DNA of 64,000 nt from Moheibacter sediminis (GTDB lineage: Bacteria; Bacteroidota; Bacteroidia; Flavobacteriales; Weeksellaceae). A program made the position numbers and the translations under genes. Positions 28,045-38,459 of the stretch are shown piece by piece. Every line of letters begins with the position of its first letter. The stretch's first letter is position 1. The notes under the pieces are model-generated. The model saw only the letters and a program-made list of their open reading frames with translations. It had not been told where the DNA came from and did no database searches. The stretch lies in contig NZ_FWXS01000002.1 of assembly GCF_900176425.1 (NCBI RefSeq), positions 400,983-464,982 of the forward strand, given 5' to 3'.

Positions 28045-28483
28045 CACGTAAATCGTAAACAAAATCTTTAATTTCAATCAATTTAAAATTTTTATCTAAA
28101 TAATTAGGATTCAATATATAATTGAATTCATCTTTGATAACAATTGAAGGAATTTTAATTATGGGAGTTCCTTTTAGAAGTAACTTTGTTCCGAAATCTT
28201 TAGTTGAATAAGGCGCAGGTATTTCCTGCCAATCACCAGGTAATTTTTTTTGTTTAATTTCTTTAACTGATTTTTCATCAATCTCGAAAATGCAAATACT
28301 CAACGCCCTAGGAATGAATTCAATATTTACATTTACTGAATATTCCAAAACTGCTAATGAGCGGCTTTCCGCAGTATAAATGCAAGGCGTATCGATATGA
28401 TTCCAGCGCCCCCCAAATAATTTCGCACCCGTTCCATTTAAATCATTCGCATATTGCGTTTTACTAACTCGATAAACAAGCAT
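28031..28483 (-). CDS. RES-domain toxin
   Basis: A 150-residue protein with a RES domain along its whole length. Marks are LVYRVSKTQYAND at the start, GGRWNHIDTPCIYTAES (about residue 24-40) and the LAVLEYSV block. RES toxins (MbcT, ParT types) resemble ADP-ribosyltransferases and act on NAD or on metabolic enzymes. The gene starts 2 bases after the stop of the antitoxin gene, the usual antitoxin-first order. Confidence 0.9.
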   Translation of the reverse strand: MLVYRVSKTQYANDLNGTGAKLFGGRWNHIDTPCIYTAESRSLAVLEYSVNVNIEFIPRALSICIFEIDEKSVKEIKQKKLPGDWQEIPAPYSTKDFGTKLLLKGTPIIKIPSIVIKDEFNYILNPNYLDKNFKLIEIKDFVYDLRVKNK

Positions 28484-28485
28484 AA

Positions 28486-28953
28486 CTATGAGTAAACGCC
28501 ATAAGCGATGCGACCAATGAGGTTACGGACTTCTTCTTTTCCGTAGTAGTTGTCTATGATATCAAATGGCGCCAAACCGCCCAAAGCTTGATTGGGTAAA
28601 AACATCCATTTGTTAAAATTTTCTTTGTCTTCAAAAACTTCATAACCAAATGAATACAAATCTGCTAATGAAACGATTTTTTCACTGATTTGATCACTGA
28701 ATTTCTGAGCACCCTTTTTGTTGATGAGAGTAGCACGAGTTACGGAAAGCGCATCTGCCAAAGAATCGTAATCCAAAGAAGTTGCCTTTTTGAGGGTTTC
28801 CAAATAACTTTTTGAAATACCATTTTTGATGATTTGCATTTTCTGAATAGAAGTTAAATCATTTAATGGAATTGCTGCGTTTCCACTATAATACATAGTG
28901 GGAGCATCATTTACAAAATCAAGATTTTCTTTTGATGGATAAGAAGATTTCAT
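28486..28953 (-). CDS. Xre/MbcA/ParS-type (DUF2384) antitoxin
   Basis: A 155-residue protein. A helix-turn-helix-like part is visible in the middle (LADALSVTRATLINKKG, about residue 67-83), followed by the DUF2384 C-terminal part (LYSFGYEVFEDKENFNKWM ... ALGGLAPFDIIDNYYGKEEV), where ALGG.xP is the family mark. It neutralises the RES toxin and represses the operon. A -7 element stands directly upstream. Confidence 0.9.
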   Translation of the reverse strand: MKSSYPSKENLDFVNDAPTMYYSGNAAIPLNDLTSIQKMQIIKNGISKSYLETLKKATSLDYDSLADALSVTRATLINKKGAQKFSDQISEKIVSLADLYSFGYEVFEDKENFNKWMFLPNQALGGLAPFDIIDNYYGKEEVRNLIGRIAYGVYS

Positions 28954-28982
28954 AGTGGTATAATTTTAAACTTTTATTAATT

Positions 28983-28990
28983 CAAATTTA
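28983..28990 (-). promoter_or_regulatory. -7 promoter element of the antitoxin-toxin operon (TAAATTTG on minus strand)
   Basis: TAnnTTTG match 29 bases upstream of the antitoxin ATG. The antitoxin would be expected to bind near here. Confidence 0.5.
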
Positions 28991-29110
28991 CACTTTAATT
29001 TTGGATTAATCATTTTTTTTTAATTCAATTGAATTAAAAAAAGAATCTCTTTCGAAATTCTTTTTATTGTATCAATCTTCCAGCTTATTTCTTTTAAAGG
29101 CTGGGATATA

Positions 29111-32100
29111 CTACATGTTTCGTCTATATTTCCCTCCTACGTTGAAAAGCGAATTGGTAATCTCTCCCAATGAATTATATTTTACAGACTCCATAATTTC
29201 TTCAAAGAGATTTCCATTGTTCAATGCTACTTCATTCAATTTTTTCAATTGTTCTTTTGAATAGTTTTCATTTGAATTCTGGTAGTTTTTTACTGCCTCA
29301 ATTTGATATTGTTTTTCTTCTTCTGTCGAACGAATGACTTCTTTCGGTTGCATAGTCGGCGAACCATCAGCTCCTAAAAATGTATTTACACCAATAATCG
29401 GAAATTCTCCGGTATGTTTCAAATGTTCATAATACATACTTTCGTCTTGAATTTTTCCACGTTGGTACATGGTTTCCATCGCTCCCAAAACGCCTCCTCT
29501 ATCCGTCAACCGGTCAAATTCAGCATAAACCGCTTCCTCAACCAAATCAGTTAATTCTTCGATGATAAATGAACCCTGAATCGGATTCTCATTTTTGGCT
29601 AAACCTAATTCTTTATTGATAATCAACTGAATTGCCATCGCACGACGGACTGATTCCTCAGTCGGCGTAGTGATTGCTTCATCATAAGCATTAGTATGCA
29701 ATGAATTACAATTGTCATAAATAGCATACAAAGCTTGTAAAGTTGTACGAATGTCATTAAATGCAATTTCTTGAGCGTGTAGAGAACGACCCGAGGTCTG
29801 AATGTGGTATTTCAACATCTGCGAACGTTCATTTCCGCCATATTTTTGTTTCATGGCTTTCGCCCAAATTCTTCTCGCAACACGTCCGATTACGGCATAT
29901 TCAGGATCAATTCCATTTGAGAAAAAGAAAGATAGATTCGGTGCAAAATCATCAATGTGCATCCCTCTTGAAAGGTAATATTCAACATACGTAAATCCGT
30001 TAGCCAGAGTAAATGCCAACTGTGAAATAGGATTTGCGCCTGCTTCTGCAATGTGATATCCGGAAATTGAAACTGAATAAAAATTTCTTACTTTTTTGTC
30101 GATGAAATATTGTTGAACATCTCCCATTAATCTTAATGCAAATTCTGTCGAGAAAATACATGTATTTTGTGCTTGGTCTTCTTTTAAAATGTCTGCCTGA
30201 ACGGTTCCGCGAACGGTTGATAGAGTTCTGGTTTTGATTTCCTGATAAACATCCGCAGGTAAAATTTCGTCTCCAGTTAAACCTAAAAGCATCAAACCTA
30301 AACCATTATTTCCTTCTGGAAGACCGCCGTTATATTGTGGACGGGAGAGATTTTTACCGTCGAATTTTTCTTTTAATTTCTGCTCTACCTTATCTTCCAG
30401 TTTATTTTCTTTGATGTACAATTCACATTGCTGATCGATTGCGGCATTCATGAAAAATCCTAATAACATCGGAGCCGGACCATTGATGGTCATACTCACA
30501 GAAGTCGAGGGTGCACACAGATCAAACCCGGAATATAGTTTCTTAGCATCATCCAAAGTTGCAATTGAAACACCTGCATTTCCAATTTTACCATAAATAT
30601 CAGGACGAACTTCAGGGTCTTGTCCGTACAATGTTACACTGTCAAAAGCCGTGGACAAACGCGCTGCCGGCATCCCCAAACTCACGTAATGAAAACGACG
30701 GTTTGTTCTTTCCGGTCCACCTTCTCCGGCAAACATACGTGTTGGATCCTCCCCTGTCCTTTTGAACGGATAAATCCCGGCAGTATATGGGAATTCTCCC
30801 GGAAGATTTTCCTGTAAAGTCCATTTCAGAATGTCGCCCCAAGCTTCGTATTTAGGCAAACTTACTTTGGGAACTTGTGTGTGAGAAAGAGATTCTGTAT
30901 GGGTTTTAATTTTGATTTCTTTGTCGCGAACTTTGAAAGAATAGATTTCGTCGGAATATCTTTTCTTCTTGTCTTCCCAAGTTTGAATCACTTCTTTATT
31001 TTCGGGTGTTAATTTTTCTAATTTTTTAGTTTTAATCACTTCTAAATCAGAAGATTTCCCTTCTTCATTTAAAATTTTAGATGAAATGTCTAATGCGTAA
31101 ATTTCTTGAGCCAATTTGCTTTGTTCATTTGCCCATTTGTCATACGCGTGATTGTTTTCTGCAATTTCTGAAAGGTAACGCACACGTTTTGGGGGGATTA
31201 CTGCAGTGATTTGTTCTTTCGCTACTTTGTCAAATTGTAAGTTTGAATCAAATTTTCCTTGAGAGAATTCATTTAATTTCTCCATCAAAGCTTTGTACAA
31301 CTGATTGGTTCCGGCATCATTGAATTGGGAAGCACGTGTCGGATAAACCGGCATTTGATCAGGCATTTCATTGAAACGTTCGTGATTGCGCTGGAATTGT
31401 TTCTTGACATCACGCAAAGCATCTTCCGCACCTTTTTTATCAAATTTATTGATGGCTACAATTTGCGCAAAATCGAGCATGTCAATTTTCTCTAACTGAG
31501 TCGCAGCACCGTATTCGGGAGTCATCACATACAAAGGAAGATCTGCATACTCCATTACCTCAGCGCCGGACTGACCGATACCAGAAGTTTCCAAAATAAT
31601 TAAATCAAATCCGGCAGCTTTCAAAACATCTAATGCTGGAGCGATGTGTTTTGAAATTGATGAATTTGCCTGACGGGTCGCCATGGAACGCATATAAACT
31701 CTGGAAGAATTAATTGAATTCATACGAATTCTGTCTCCTAACAAAGCACCTCCTGTTTTACGTTTCGTTGGGTCTACGGAGATAATTCCGATAGTTTTAT
31801 CAGGAAAATCGAGTAAATATCTGCGTACCAATTCATCAACTAAAGATGATTTACCTGCACCACCCGTTCCCGTCATTCCCAGAATGGGAACCTGGCTTTG
31901 TTTGGCTTTGGATTTTATTTCTTCGTAAAGAGATTCGTATTGTTGGATATTGTTTTCGAATGCTGAAATGGTTTGGGCAAGGTAATGATTGTCTTTTTCT
32001 TCTAAAGTATCAATCATGTTTTGGGTCAATTTGTCACCAGTTGGAAAATCAGATTTCATTACCAAGTCGTTAATCATCCCCTGCAAACCTAAATCGCGAC

Positions 32101-32509
32101 CGTCGTCTGGAGAGTAAATTCTACAAATGCCATAATTCATCAAATCTTCAATTTCAGAAGGAAGAATCACTCCGCCTCCACCGCCAAAAATCTTTATGTG
32201 CCCTGCTCCTTTTTCGTTCAATAAATCAAACATATATTTGAAATATTCGTTATGACCGCCCTGATATGAAGTCATAGCGATTGCCTGTGCATCTTCTTGA
32301 ATGGCAGTGTCAACCACTTCTTCTACACTTCTGTCGTGTCCTAAATGGATGACTTCAACTCCGGTGCGCTGAATCATACGGCGCATAATATTGATAGCTG
32401 CGTCGTGGCCGTCAAATAGTGAGGCTGCGGTAACTACACGGATGGCGTTTTGGGGTTGGTAGATATCTTTGCGAATATCGAAATTGGTTTTCTCTATTGT
32501 TTGTGACAT
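29111..32509 (-). CDS. icmF: Fused isobutyryl-CoA mutase IcmF
   Basis: A 1132-residue fusion of B12-binding domain, G-protein chaperone and mutase. The B12 part (residues 12-150) has [11 protein letters not shown] with the cobalt-ligand His. The chaperone P-loop is [12 protein letters not shown] (about 210), with [11 protein letters not shown] later. The mutase TIM barrel carries [13 protein letters not shown] (about 576), where ordinary methylmalonyl-CoA mutase has YTRG; this points to isobutyryl-CoA or related branched substrates. [15 protein letters not shown] (about 815) is also present. The start MSQTIEKTN was chosen; an upstream ATG at 32575 lies in the promoter. It interconverts isobutyryl- and butyryl-CoA using adenosylcobalamin. 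Confidence 0.9.
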   Translation of the reverse strand: MSQTIEKTNFDIRKDIYQPQNAIRVVTAASLFDGHDAAINIMRRMIQRTGVEVIHLGHDRSVEEVVDTAIQEDAQAIAMTSYQGGHNEYFKYMFDLLNEKGAGHIKIFGGGGGVILPSEIEDLMNYGICRIYSPDDGRDLGLQGMINDLVMKSDFPTGDKLTQNMIDTLEEKDNHYLAQTISAFENNIQQYESLYEEIKSKAKQSQVPILGMTGTGGAGKSSLVDELVRRYLLDFPDKTIGIISVDPTKRKTGGALLGDRIRMNSINSSRVYMRSMATRQANSSISKHIAPALDVLKAAGFDLIILETSGIGQSGAEVMEYADLPLYVMTPEYGAATQLEKIDMLDFAQIVAINKFDKKGAEDALRDVKKQFQRNHERFNEMPDQMPVYPTRASQFNDAGTNQLYKALMEKLNEFSQGKFDSNLQFDKVAKEQITAVIPPKRVRYLSEIAENNHAYDKWANEQSKLAQEIYALDISSKILNEEGKSSDLEVIKTKKLEKLTPENKEVIQTWEDKKKRYSDEIYSFKVRDKEIKIKTHTESLSHTQVPKVSLPKYEAWGDILKWTLQENLPGEFPYTAGIYPFKRTGEDPTRMFAGEGGPERTNRRFHYVSLGMPAARLSTAFDSVTLYGQDPEVRPDIYGKIGNAGVSIATLDDAKKLYSGFDLCAPSTSVSMTINGPAPMLLGFFMNAAIDQQCELYIKENKLEDKVEQKLKEKFDGKNLSRPQYNGGLPEGNNGLGLMLLGLTGDEILPADVYQEIKTRTLSTVRGTVQADILKEDQAQNTCIFSTEFALRLMGDVQQYFIDKKVRNFYSVSISGYHIAEAGANPISQLAFTLANGFTYVEYYLSRGMHIDDFAPNLSFFFSNGIDPEYAVIGRVARRIWAKAMKQKYGGNERSQMLKYHIQTSGRSLHAQEIAFNDIRTTLQALYAIYDNCNSLHTNAYDEAITTPTEESVRRAMAIQLIINKELGLAKNENPIQGSFIIEELTDLVEEAVYAEFDRLTDRGGVLGAMETMYQRGKIQDESMYYEHLKHTGEFPIIGVNTFLGADGSPTMQPKEVIRSTEEEKQYQIEAVKNYQNSNENYSKEQLKKLNEVALNNGNLFEEIMESVKYNSLGEITNSLFNVGGKYRRNM

Positions 32510-32572
32510 TGTTTTATGTTTTGCTTTGCGGGTTTTACATTCTGTATTTTGAGTTGAGCAAAAAACCGTTTT

Positions 32573-32580
32573 CAAAAATA
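32573..32580 (-). promoter_or_regulatory. -7 promoter element of icmF (TATTTTTG on minus strand)
   Basis: TAnnTTTG match about 63 bases upstream of the chosen ATG. The 280 bases between icmF and the next gene (32510-32792) hold no other visible gene; the stretch around 32670-32760 is very AT-rich. Confidence 0.5.
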
Positions 32581-32792
32581 CGGAAATTTTTGTTTTGCGG
32601 GTGTTGGGTTGCTGATTTTGAGTTTCGAATACAGAAAAGTAATTTGCGCAACATTCATTTTACTAATAATGACGCTCATAATTATAATTATAGTAACTAT
32701 ATTAATAATTACTGTGATAATTTTAATAAAGATATTTGAGATTTTGCTGAATATTATGCTTTAATAAATATGCCGCTTGTTCTGGAAAATTT

Positions 32793-33980
32793 CTAATTTT
32801 CATTTAAAACTTCTAAAATAATTTCGCAGCCTTGTTTTATTTCATCTAAAGAAATGGTGACAGGCGGCGTAATTCTGAGGTTTTGGATGCTGTACATGAG
32901 CCAAAAAACAATGAGCCCTTTTTCCATGCATTTTTTGGCGACCTGGAGAGCGTATTCGGGTGATTCTAATTCAGGAGCGAGCATCAGTCCTCTTCCTGCA
33001 ACGGTTTTTATTTTGGGATGAACTAATAATTTTCTGAATAATTTTTCTTTTTCATCGATTTGAATCATTAAATCAGATTCAATCAATTCATCTAATGTTG
33101 CTAAAGCAGCGGCGGCTACAACGGGATTTCCTCCAAAAGTAGTGATATGCCCTAAGGTAGGACTGTGTGAAAGCGATTCCATCTTTTCTGCACTTGAAAC
33201 AAAGGCTCCAATGGGCATTCCGCTAGCCATTCCTTTCCCAATAACAAGTACATCGGGAGCGAAATCGTAATGTTCAAATGCAAATAATTTACCGGTTCTC
33301 CCGAATCCGGGTTGGATTTCGTCAAGGATTAATAAGGCTCCAACTTTTTCGCACCGGTCTTTTAATTTCTTTAAATAATTATCCTGCGGCAAACGAAATC
33401 CGGATGCTCCCTGAATAGTTTCTACTACTACGCCGGCGGTTTTAGAAGTAATTTTATTTAAATCTTCTTCCGAATTGAATTCGATAAAATTAATCATGGG
33501 TAATAACGGACGAAAAGCACGTTTTTTTTCTTCTCTTCCTCCCAAACTTAATGAGCCATGCGTATTGCCATGGTAAGCGTTTTTGCAGGCTATGATTTCT
33601 TCGCGTCCTGTATAGCGTTTTGCCAGTTTCATAGAAGCTTCTATGGCTTCTGTACCCGAATTGACGAGATAGGTTGTATCTAATGGCGCAGGCAAAACTT
33701 CGGCCAATCTTTTGCACAATTGAACAGGATTGTCCTGGGCATATTCGCCATAAACCATGACGTGCTGGTGACGATTGACCTGATCGATGATTGCTTGATT
33801 GACTCTGGGATGTGAATGCCCTAAAGTATTTACTGAAACGCCGGCTGCAAAGTCTAAATAGGCTTTTCCATCTTTTCCATAGATATAACTTCCTTTTGCA
33901 TAATCGACTTCAAATCCAGAAGCGAACTGAGTGGTTTTTGCTTGAAATTTAAAAAAATCCCTTTTAAGATTTGTGTTCAT
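32793..33980 (-). CDS. Class III PLP-dependent aminotransferase (acetylornithine/GABA type)
   Basis: A 395-residue enzyme. Marks are FAAGVSVNTLGHSHPRV (about residue 42-58), the NSGTEAIEASMKLAKRYTGR cofactor-phosphate region, LILDEIQPGFGRTG (Asp that binds the pyridine N) and VLVIGKGMASGMPIGAFV with the Schiff-base Lys (about 247). The class includes acetylornithine, ornithine and 4-aminobutyrate aminotransferases; the substrate cannot be told. It is the last gene of a four-gene minus-strand set after fur, ostA and a lipoprotein gene; its ATG directly abuts the lipoprotein stop. Confidence 0.88.
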   Translation of the reverse strand: MNTNLKRDFFKFQAKTTQFASGFEVDYAKGSYIYGKDGKAYLDFAAGVSVNTLGHSHPRVNQAIIDQVNRHQHVMVYGEYAQDNPVQLCKRLAEVLPAPLDTTYLVNSGTEAIEASMKLAKRYTGREEIIACKNAYHGNTHGSLSLGGREEKKRAFRPLLPMINFIEFNSEEDLNKITSKTAGVVVETIQGASGFRLPQDNYLKKLKDRCEKVGALLILDEIQPGFGRTGKLFAFEHYDFAPDVLVIGKGMASGMPIGAFVSSAEKMESLSHSPTLGHITTFGGNPVVAAAALATLDELIESDLMIQIDEKEKLFRKLLVHPKIKTVAGRGLMLAPELESPEYALQVAKKCMEKGLIVFWLMYSIQNLRITPPVTISLDEIKQGCEIILEVLNEN

Positions 33981-34622
33981 CTATAAAATCAATAACAATA
34001 CAATGGCTGCACCTGAAGCGTAAGCACCAATTGTAAATAAATCAGAGAAAGGTTTTGAGAATCTTCTTTCTAAAATAGATTCTTCCTGAATGTCATTCAT
34101 ATGATGGCGGTAAACTTTTCCAGGTTTACGTATTTTATGAGAAACCAAAGTATCGCCTTCCCATTTGTCTACCTGAATTTTATATTGGTGGTCTAATGCA
34201 GTTATTTTATAGTATTTATTCGGTAGTAGTTTGGATTTGATTCCTGCCTCTGTGGATTTGGTATCTTCAGCTTTTACAATTCCTTTATTTGTATTTCTTT
34301 TGCTTTTGTCGTCTGAACTTCCATCAGATCTAGAAAAACCCATATTTGATTTTTCATCTGATTTTGATGGCTGCTGATCTTTTTCTAGTACTTTTTGAGG
34401 CTCTGTGTCTTCCAAAGAAATTTGAGGTGTTCCCTGTTGCTCTTTTGTTTTTTGTGCTGCTACGTCACTGCTTCTTTCAGTTCTTATTGATTTTTGCTCT
34501 GCGGGAGAAGTGTTATTCTTTTTAATAGTTTCTACAATTTCTTTTTCAGAATAAGGCTTATAGATATAGCAGCTTGTCAACAATAGTATGATCGGAAATA
34601 GTAAATATTTATTAGTCTTCAT
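33981..34622 (-). CDS. Lipoprotein of unknown function
   Basis: A 213-residue protein with lipobox LLTSC (Cys about 18). A long polar region rich in K, E, S, Q and T follows (residues 35-125), probably disordered. A compact part (NKYYKITALDHQYKIQVDKW, about 136-155) precedes a hydrophobic C-terminus (AYASGAAIVLLLIL). No family was recognised. The arrangement, lipid anchor at one end and hydrophobic helix at the other, is unusual. It lies between ostA and the aminotransferase gene. Confidence 0.65.
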   Translation of the reverse strand: MKTNKYLLFPIILLLTSCYIYKPYSEKEIVETIKKNNTSPAEQKSIRTERSSDVAAQKTKEQQGTPQISLEDTEPQKVLEKDQQPSKSDEKSNMGFSRSDGSSDDKSKRNTNKGIVKAEDTKSTEAGIKSKLLPNKYYKITALDHQYKIQVDKWEGDTLVSHKIRKPGKVYRHHMNDIQEESILERRFSKPFSDLFTIGAYASGAAIVLLLIL

Positions 34623-34649
34623 GGTTGTAAATTTATAAATCTAAACGGA

Positions 34650-36410
34650 TTATTCTTCATTTTCTTTTGATTCATCCGAATTTTCATTGGTCAAATCATC
34701 TAACAAAATAATTTCACCTTGTGGGTTTTCCGGATTTGGCTTTATCAACAGATGTTCAGGAGGATTGTCAAAAATGTCCTGCCATCTTTTCATCATCTCA
34801 TCTCCTCTCCATTGAAAGTCTTTGAGGTATTTTGATTTATCTGGAAGTTTTGATTCCGGGTAAAGTTTAGAAGTTGCTTGAATCCTACAGGAAAGCACAT
34901 CAACATCATTTCCATTGATGTCAGCTTCTATAATTCCACAGTCAGATAAGTTAATTCCAATCCGTTCTTTGGGTTTGTTTTTTGCAGGGTCGGCTTCCTC
35001 GTCTACAAATGTGACCGATTGTGCATTTTCGTGAACTTCAATCCAATCTAATTTGTTATCCAAATAAAGACCCAACATAAATTTGCCTTTGACCTGATTA
35101 AAATCTTTCTCAGTCAGAGAATCTACTTTTGAAATTGCAAAAGCATTGTTCCAAACGCGGACAGAATCCATCACTTCTTTGATGACATTATTATAAGCAT
35201 AAATGGTATCACCGGTAATTTGCTGTTCGCTAGACCACATAATCGGATCACGGAAAAATTTTAAAATACCTTTTGTTTCATTATAAACTATAGAATCTGC
35301 TTTTCCTTGTGCATTGCTTTTGAAAAATCTCGCATTGAAATATCCTTTGATGATTCGGGTAGAATCCTTTCGCTGAACCGCCATCAGCGTATCTGCATGG
35401 AAGTACAAAGAATCGGTTTTGAAAGCTTTTACAGCGTAAGCATTTTGAGTAACGTAGGCTGAATCTAAATCCCGGTATGCTTCAGCATATTCTCCACGTA
35501 TAAATCTTTGTTCATCCGGATCATCCATCAACACATCACCTTTTGCCCAACCATAACCGGTTTTGTCATTGAAATACATTTGATTTCCATGCAATTCTTT
35601 TCCCTGCCTATAAACTGTGGAACGTTTATTCAAAAAGGCTTCACCTGTTCTTTTGTTGAAAACCCCTCCTCCTTCCGGCATCAGAATATAATTGGTCGGA
35701 TCTTTTCTGTCAGAAACACGACTGTAATCTAAAAATACCGTTTCACCAGTTGTCTGATTCATCGTCATTTTTTTTGAGTCTATTTTATATTCAGGAGTTT
35801 CAATGCTTACTTGTCTGTCGAATTCAATCACTTTGGAATTGGCATTGTAAACCAAAGTCTGAGTATGCGTGACTGTGCCGTCGTTTCCACGAATGATTGC
35901 GCCGGCATCTGTTCTAGCAATTCCTGTTTTCCTGTCGTAAATCATGTGAGGTGTTTCGATGCGCTGACTTGGATCAATCATCACTACATTTCCAGTTGCC
36001 ACAGCTACATCCGTCAAACGATTGTATTCCACATAATCTGCAAATAATTCTGATTTCTGGTCTTTCAAATGAACATTGTCGAAACCTTTTGCGATGCGTG
36101 TATTTCCGTCATACTCCAAACTATCGGAAGCCATGGAAACCGTATCATTTATAATTCTCACTCTTGACCATGCGCGGAAAAAATTCAAATCCTGGTACCA
36201 AACCGCAGAATCACTGTATAGCTTAGTGCCGTCGTGGTCAAAAACTACATTTCCGTATGCGAAAGGATTTCCCTCAAATTTGAGAGGAGTGGTTTTCATC
36301 ACATCGGAATGGATGTGTTTGATTTTTTTGACAGGTGGTTTTTGAGGATTGTTTTGTCCATAGACACAAAATCCTATCAAAAAAATAAGAATTATCCGGA
36401 AAAAATTCAT
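34650..36410 (-). CDS. OstA-like (LptA/OstA_N) protein
   Basis: A 586-residue protein with signal peptide (MNFFRIILIFLIGFCVYG). Repeated beta-strand units resemble LptA/OstA N-terminal repeats (LYSDSAVWYQDLNFFRAW, AFGNVHL-like units through about residue 450), and an acidic tail follows. In Bacteroidota, proteins of this type lie next to fur and are thought to take part in LPS transport to the outer membrane. It starts 6 bases after the fur stop. Confidence 0.85.
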   Translation of the reverse strand: MNFFRIILIFLIGFCVYGQNNPQKPPVKKIKHIHSDVMKTTPLKFEGNPFAYGNVVFDHDGTKLYSDSAVWYQDLNFFRAWSRVRIINDTVSMASDSLEYDGNTRIAKGFDNVHLKDQKSELFADYVEYNRLTDVAVATGNVVMIDPSQRIETPHMIYDRKTGIARTDAGAIIRGNDGTVTHTQTLVYNANSKVIEFDRQVSIETPEYKIDSKKMTMNQTTGETVFLDYSRVSDRKDPTNYILMPEGGGVFNKRTGEAFLNKRSTVYRQGKELHGNQMYFNDKTGYGWAKGDVLMDDPDEQRFIRGEYAEAYRDLDSAYVTQNAYAVKAFKTDSLYFHADTLMAVQRKDSTRIIKGYFNARFFKSNAQGKADSIVYNETKGILKFFRDPIMWSSEQQITGDTIYAYNNVIKEVMDSVRVWNNAFAISKVDSLTEKDFNQVKGKFMLGLYLDNKLDWIEVHENAQSVTFVDEEADPAKNKPKERIGINLSDCGIIEADINGNDVDVLSCRIQATSKLYPESKLPDKSKYLKDFQWRGDEMMKRWQDIFDNPPEHLLIKPNPENPQGEIILLDDLTNENSDESKENEE

Positions 36411-36416
36411 TTAATA

Positions 36417-36863
36417 TTAATTTCTTCTACCGTAAAAATAGAGAGAATGGCTGTCCACTTTGATGCCAAAAACTTCTTCAATCGTTGACTTTATAGATTG
36501 AATTCTAGGATCACAAAATTCTATCACTTCTCCGGTATCAGAAAGGATAATGTGGTCATGCTGCTTGTCGAAATAAGATTTTTCGTAATGCGCTTGCTGG
36601 TCTCCAAATTGGTGCTTGCGAACCAACTTTGCATCTAACAACAATTCAATCGTATTGTAAAGCGTAGCGCGGCTGACACGGTATTTTTTATCTTTCATCA
36701 TGATGTACAAGCGATCGATGTCAAAATGCTCATCAGTCGAATATATTTCTTCTAAAATCGCATATCGTTCAGGTGTTTTTCGGTGACCTTGTTCTTCCAA
36801 AAAATTCGTAAACACTTGTTTTACAATCTCATAATTCTTTTGTTTGACGGCGTCCATCATCAT
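36417..36863 (-). CDS. Fur family transcriptional regulator
   Basis: A 148-residue protein with a winged-helix DNA-binding part ([20 protein letters not shown], then [13 protein letters not shown]) and a metal-binding C-terminal part with [11 protein letters not shown] and QHDHIIL. The two CxxC pairs of classical Fur/PerR structural zinc sites are absent; only one Cys is present (EFCDPRI). This is also seen in other Bacteroidota Fur-like proteins. The start MMMDAVKQK was chosen; a longer frame to 36926 is mostly hydrophobic leader sequence. First gene of the fur-ostA-lipoprotein-aminotransferase set. Confidence 0.9.
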   Translation of the reverse strand: MMMDAVKQKNYEIVKQVFTNFLEEQGHRKTPERYAILEEIYSTDEHFDIDRLYIMMKDKKYRVSRATLYNTIELLLDAKLVRKHQFGDQQAHYEKSYFDKQHDHIILSDTGEVIEFCDPRIQSIKSTIEEVFGIKVDSHSLYFYGRRN

Positions 36864-36930
36864 CTGCAAAGTTTTTGTAAAGATAGTTTTTAATTTGAAA
36901 ATGTAAAGCATCAAAAAATCATACATATTT

Positions 36931-36953
36931 GTTAATTGTAAATTATAATTAAC
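36931..36953. promoter_or_regulatory. Palindrome between divergent fur and helicase genes, possible Fur operator
   Basis: GTTAATT and AATTAAC are perfect 7-bp arms around a 9-base AT-rich centre. Size and composition resemble Fur/PerR boxes, and the site lies in the shared upstream region. Autoregulation is inferred. Confidence 0.4.
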
Positions 36954-37167
36954 TACTCGTTAATTTGTCGTAATATTGCAGCGGTTAAACCCATTTAAGA
37001 AAAGTAAAATCTTTTCGTCAATCTTCACAGCGGGGCTATTCTTTCAAAAAAAGAAGCTAATTAGAAAGAAAAATTTAACCAAAATCCAGCCCATTTTAAT
37101 CAAACAAAAAAATGTATCATTTGGATCCAAATTCCAAATCATACTTCACTCATTATGTATAAAAAAT

Positions 37168-38430
37168 ATGACAACTTTTAAAGAATTAAATCTAATACAA
37201 CCTATACAAAAAGCATTGGATGAATTGGGTTATGAAAACCCTACACCTATTCAGCAACAAGCTATTCCAAATGTTTTAGCAAAAAAAGATGTATTGGGAT
37301 GCGCACAGACCGGAACAGGAAAAACGGCTGCTTTTGCTATTCCTATCCTTCAACTTTTGGAACAAAATAAAGTTCAAAATCAAAGAAAAAATATAAAAGC
37401 GCTCATCGTTACACCAACGCGTGAATTGGCGATTCAGATTGAAGAAAGTTTTGCAGATTACGGAAAACATCTTCCGCTTAAACACGCAGTAATTTTTGGA
37501 GGTGTGAAACAAAATCCCCAAGTTGGGAAATTGAGAAACGGAATTGATATTTTGGTAGCAACGCCCGGACGTTTGCTCGATTTAATCGGTCAAAAAATTA
37601 TTTCTTTAAAAGATGTTGATATTTTTGTGCTGGACGAAGCAGATCGAATGTTGGACATGGGATTCATCCATGATATCAAAAAATTATTACAAATTCTTCC
37701 TCCAAAAAGACAAAATCTTTTCTTCTCGGCTACGATGCCGAAACCTATTCAAGAATTGGCGAATACCATCTTATACCAACCTGTAAAAGTAGAAGTTACG
37801 CCAGAATCCACCACCGCAGAAACCATTCAGCAAGCAATTTATTATGTAGACAAAGACAATAAAATTCCTTTGTTACATGGATTGATAAAAGATCAAATCA
37901 AAGAAAGCGTTTTGGTTTTTACACGAACGAAACATGGTGCAGATAAATTGGTAAAAGCTTTGGCAAAATTGGGTGTTTCAGGCGCAGCCATTCATGGAAA
38001 TAAATCTCAGAATGCACGACAAAATGCGCTGAATAATTTCAAGGATAAAAAGATTCAGGTTTTGGTCGCTACCGATATTGCAGCACGTGGAATCGATATC
38101 GATTTACTTAAATATGTTGTAAATTTTGAAATACCTAATATTCCGGAAACATATGTTCATAGGATTGGTCGTGGCGGTCGTGCCGGAGCGGAAGGAATTG
38201 CAATTTCTCTTTGTGACATCGACGAGAAAGAGTATGTAAAAGACATCCAGAAAATCATCGGAATGAAAATCCCGGAAGCGGCCAACAATCCTTATCCGAT
38301 GAAAAATTTTGAATTAACGCCTGTAAAACCAAAACAACCGCGTCCTACAAGAAAATTTAAATCTGACACAGAGAAATCATCACAACCTAAAAGCTCTAAA
38401 AACAAACAATCGAGATTCAAAAGAAGATAA
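37168..38430 (+). CDS. DEAD-box RNA helicase, RhlE-like
   Basis: A 420-residue ATP-dependent RNA helicase. The Q motif is in NPTPIQQQAIP. Walker A is QTGTGKTAA (about residue 45-53). Further motifs are PTRELAIQI, DEADRMLDMGF, SATMPKPIQ, ATDIAARGIDID and HRIGRGGRAG. A basic tail rich in K, R, Q and S follows, as in RhlE proteins. ATG 37168 starts the conserved domain; the open frame further upstream (from 36976) has no homology and probably is leader RNA of about 200 bases, as in cold-induced helicase genes. Roles include ribosome assembly and RNA decay. Confidence 0.94.
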   Translation: MTTFKELNLIQPIQKALDELGYENPTPIQQQAIPNVLAKKDVLGCAQTGTGKTAAFAIPILQLLEQNKVQNQRKNIKALIVTPTRELAIQIEESFADYGKHLPLKHAVIFGGVKQNPQVGKLRNGIDILVATPGRLLDLIGQKIISLKDVDIFVLDEADRMLDMGFIHDIKKLLQILPPKRQNLFFSATMPKPIQELANTILYQPVKVEVTPESTTAETIQQAIYYVDKDNKIPLLHGLIKDQIKESVLVFTRTKHGADKLVKALAKLGVSGAAIHGNKSQNARQNALNNFKDKKIQVLVATDIAARGIDIDLLKYVVNFEIPNIPETYVHRIGRGGRAGAEGIAISLCDIDEKEYVKDIQKIIGMKIPEAANNPYPMKNFELTPVKPKQPRPTRKFKSDTEKSSQPKSSKNKQSRFKRR

Positions 38431-38459
38431 TATTTTTTGTATGTTCGCAATCGGTAAAA

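Noticed and set aside
29111..32509. Plain methylmalonyl-CoA mutase large subunit
   Set aside because: The N-terminal B12 domain and G domain precede the mutase domain and the YPFK motif replaces YTRG, so IcmF fits better.
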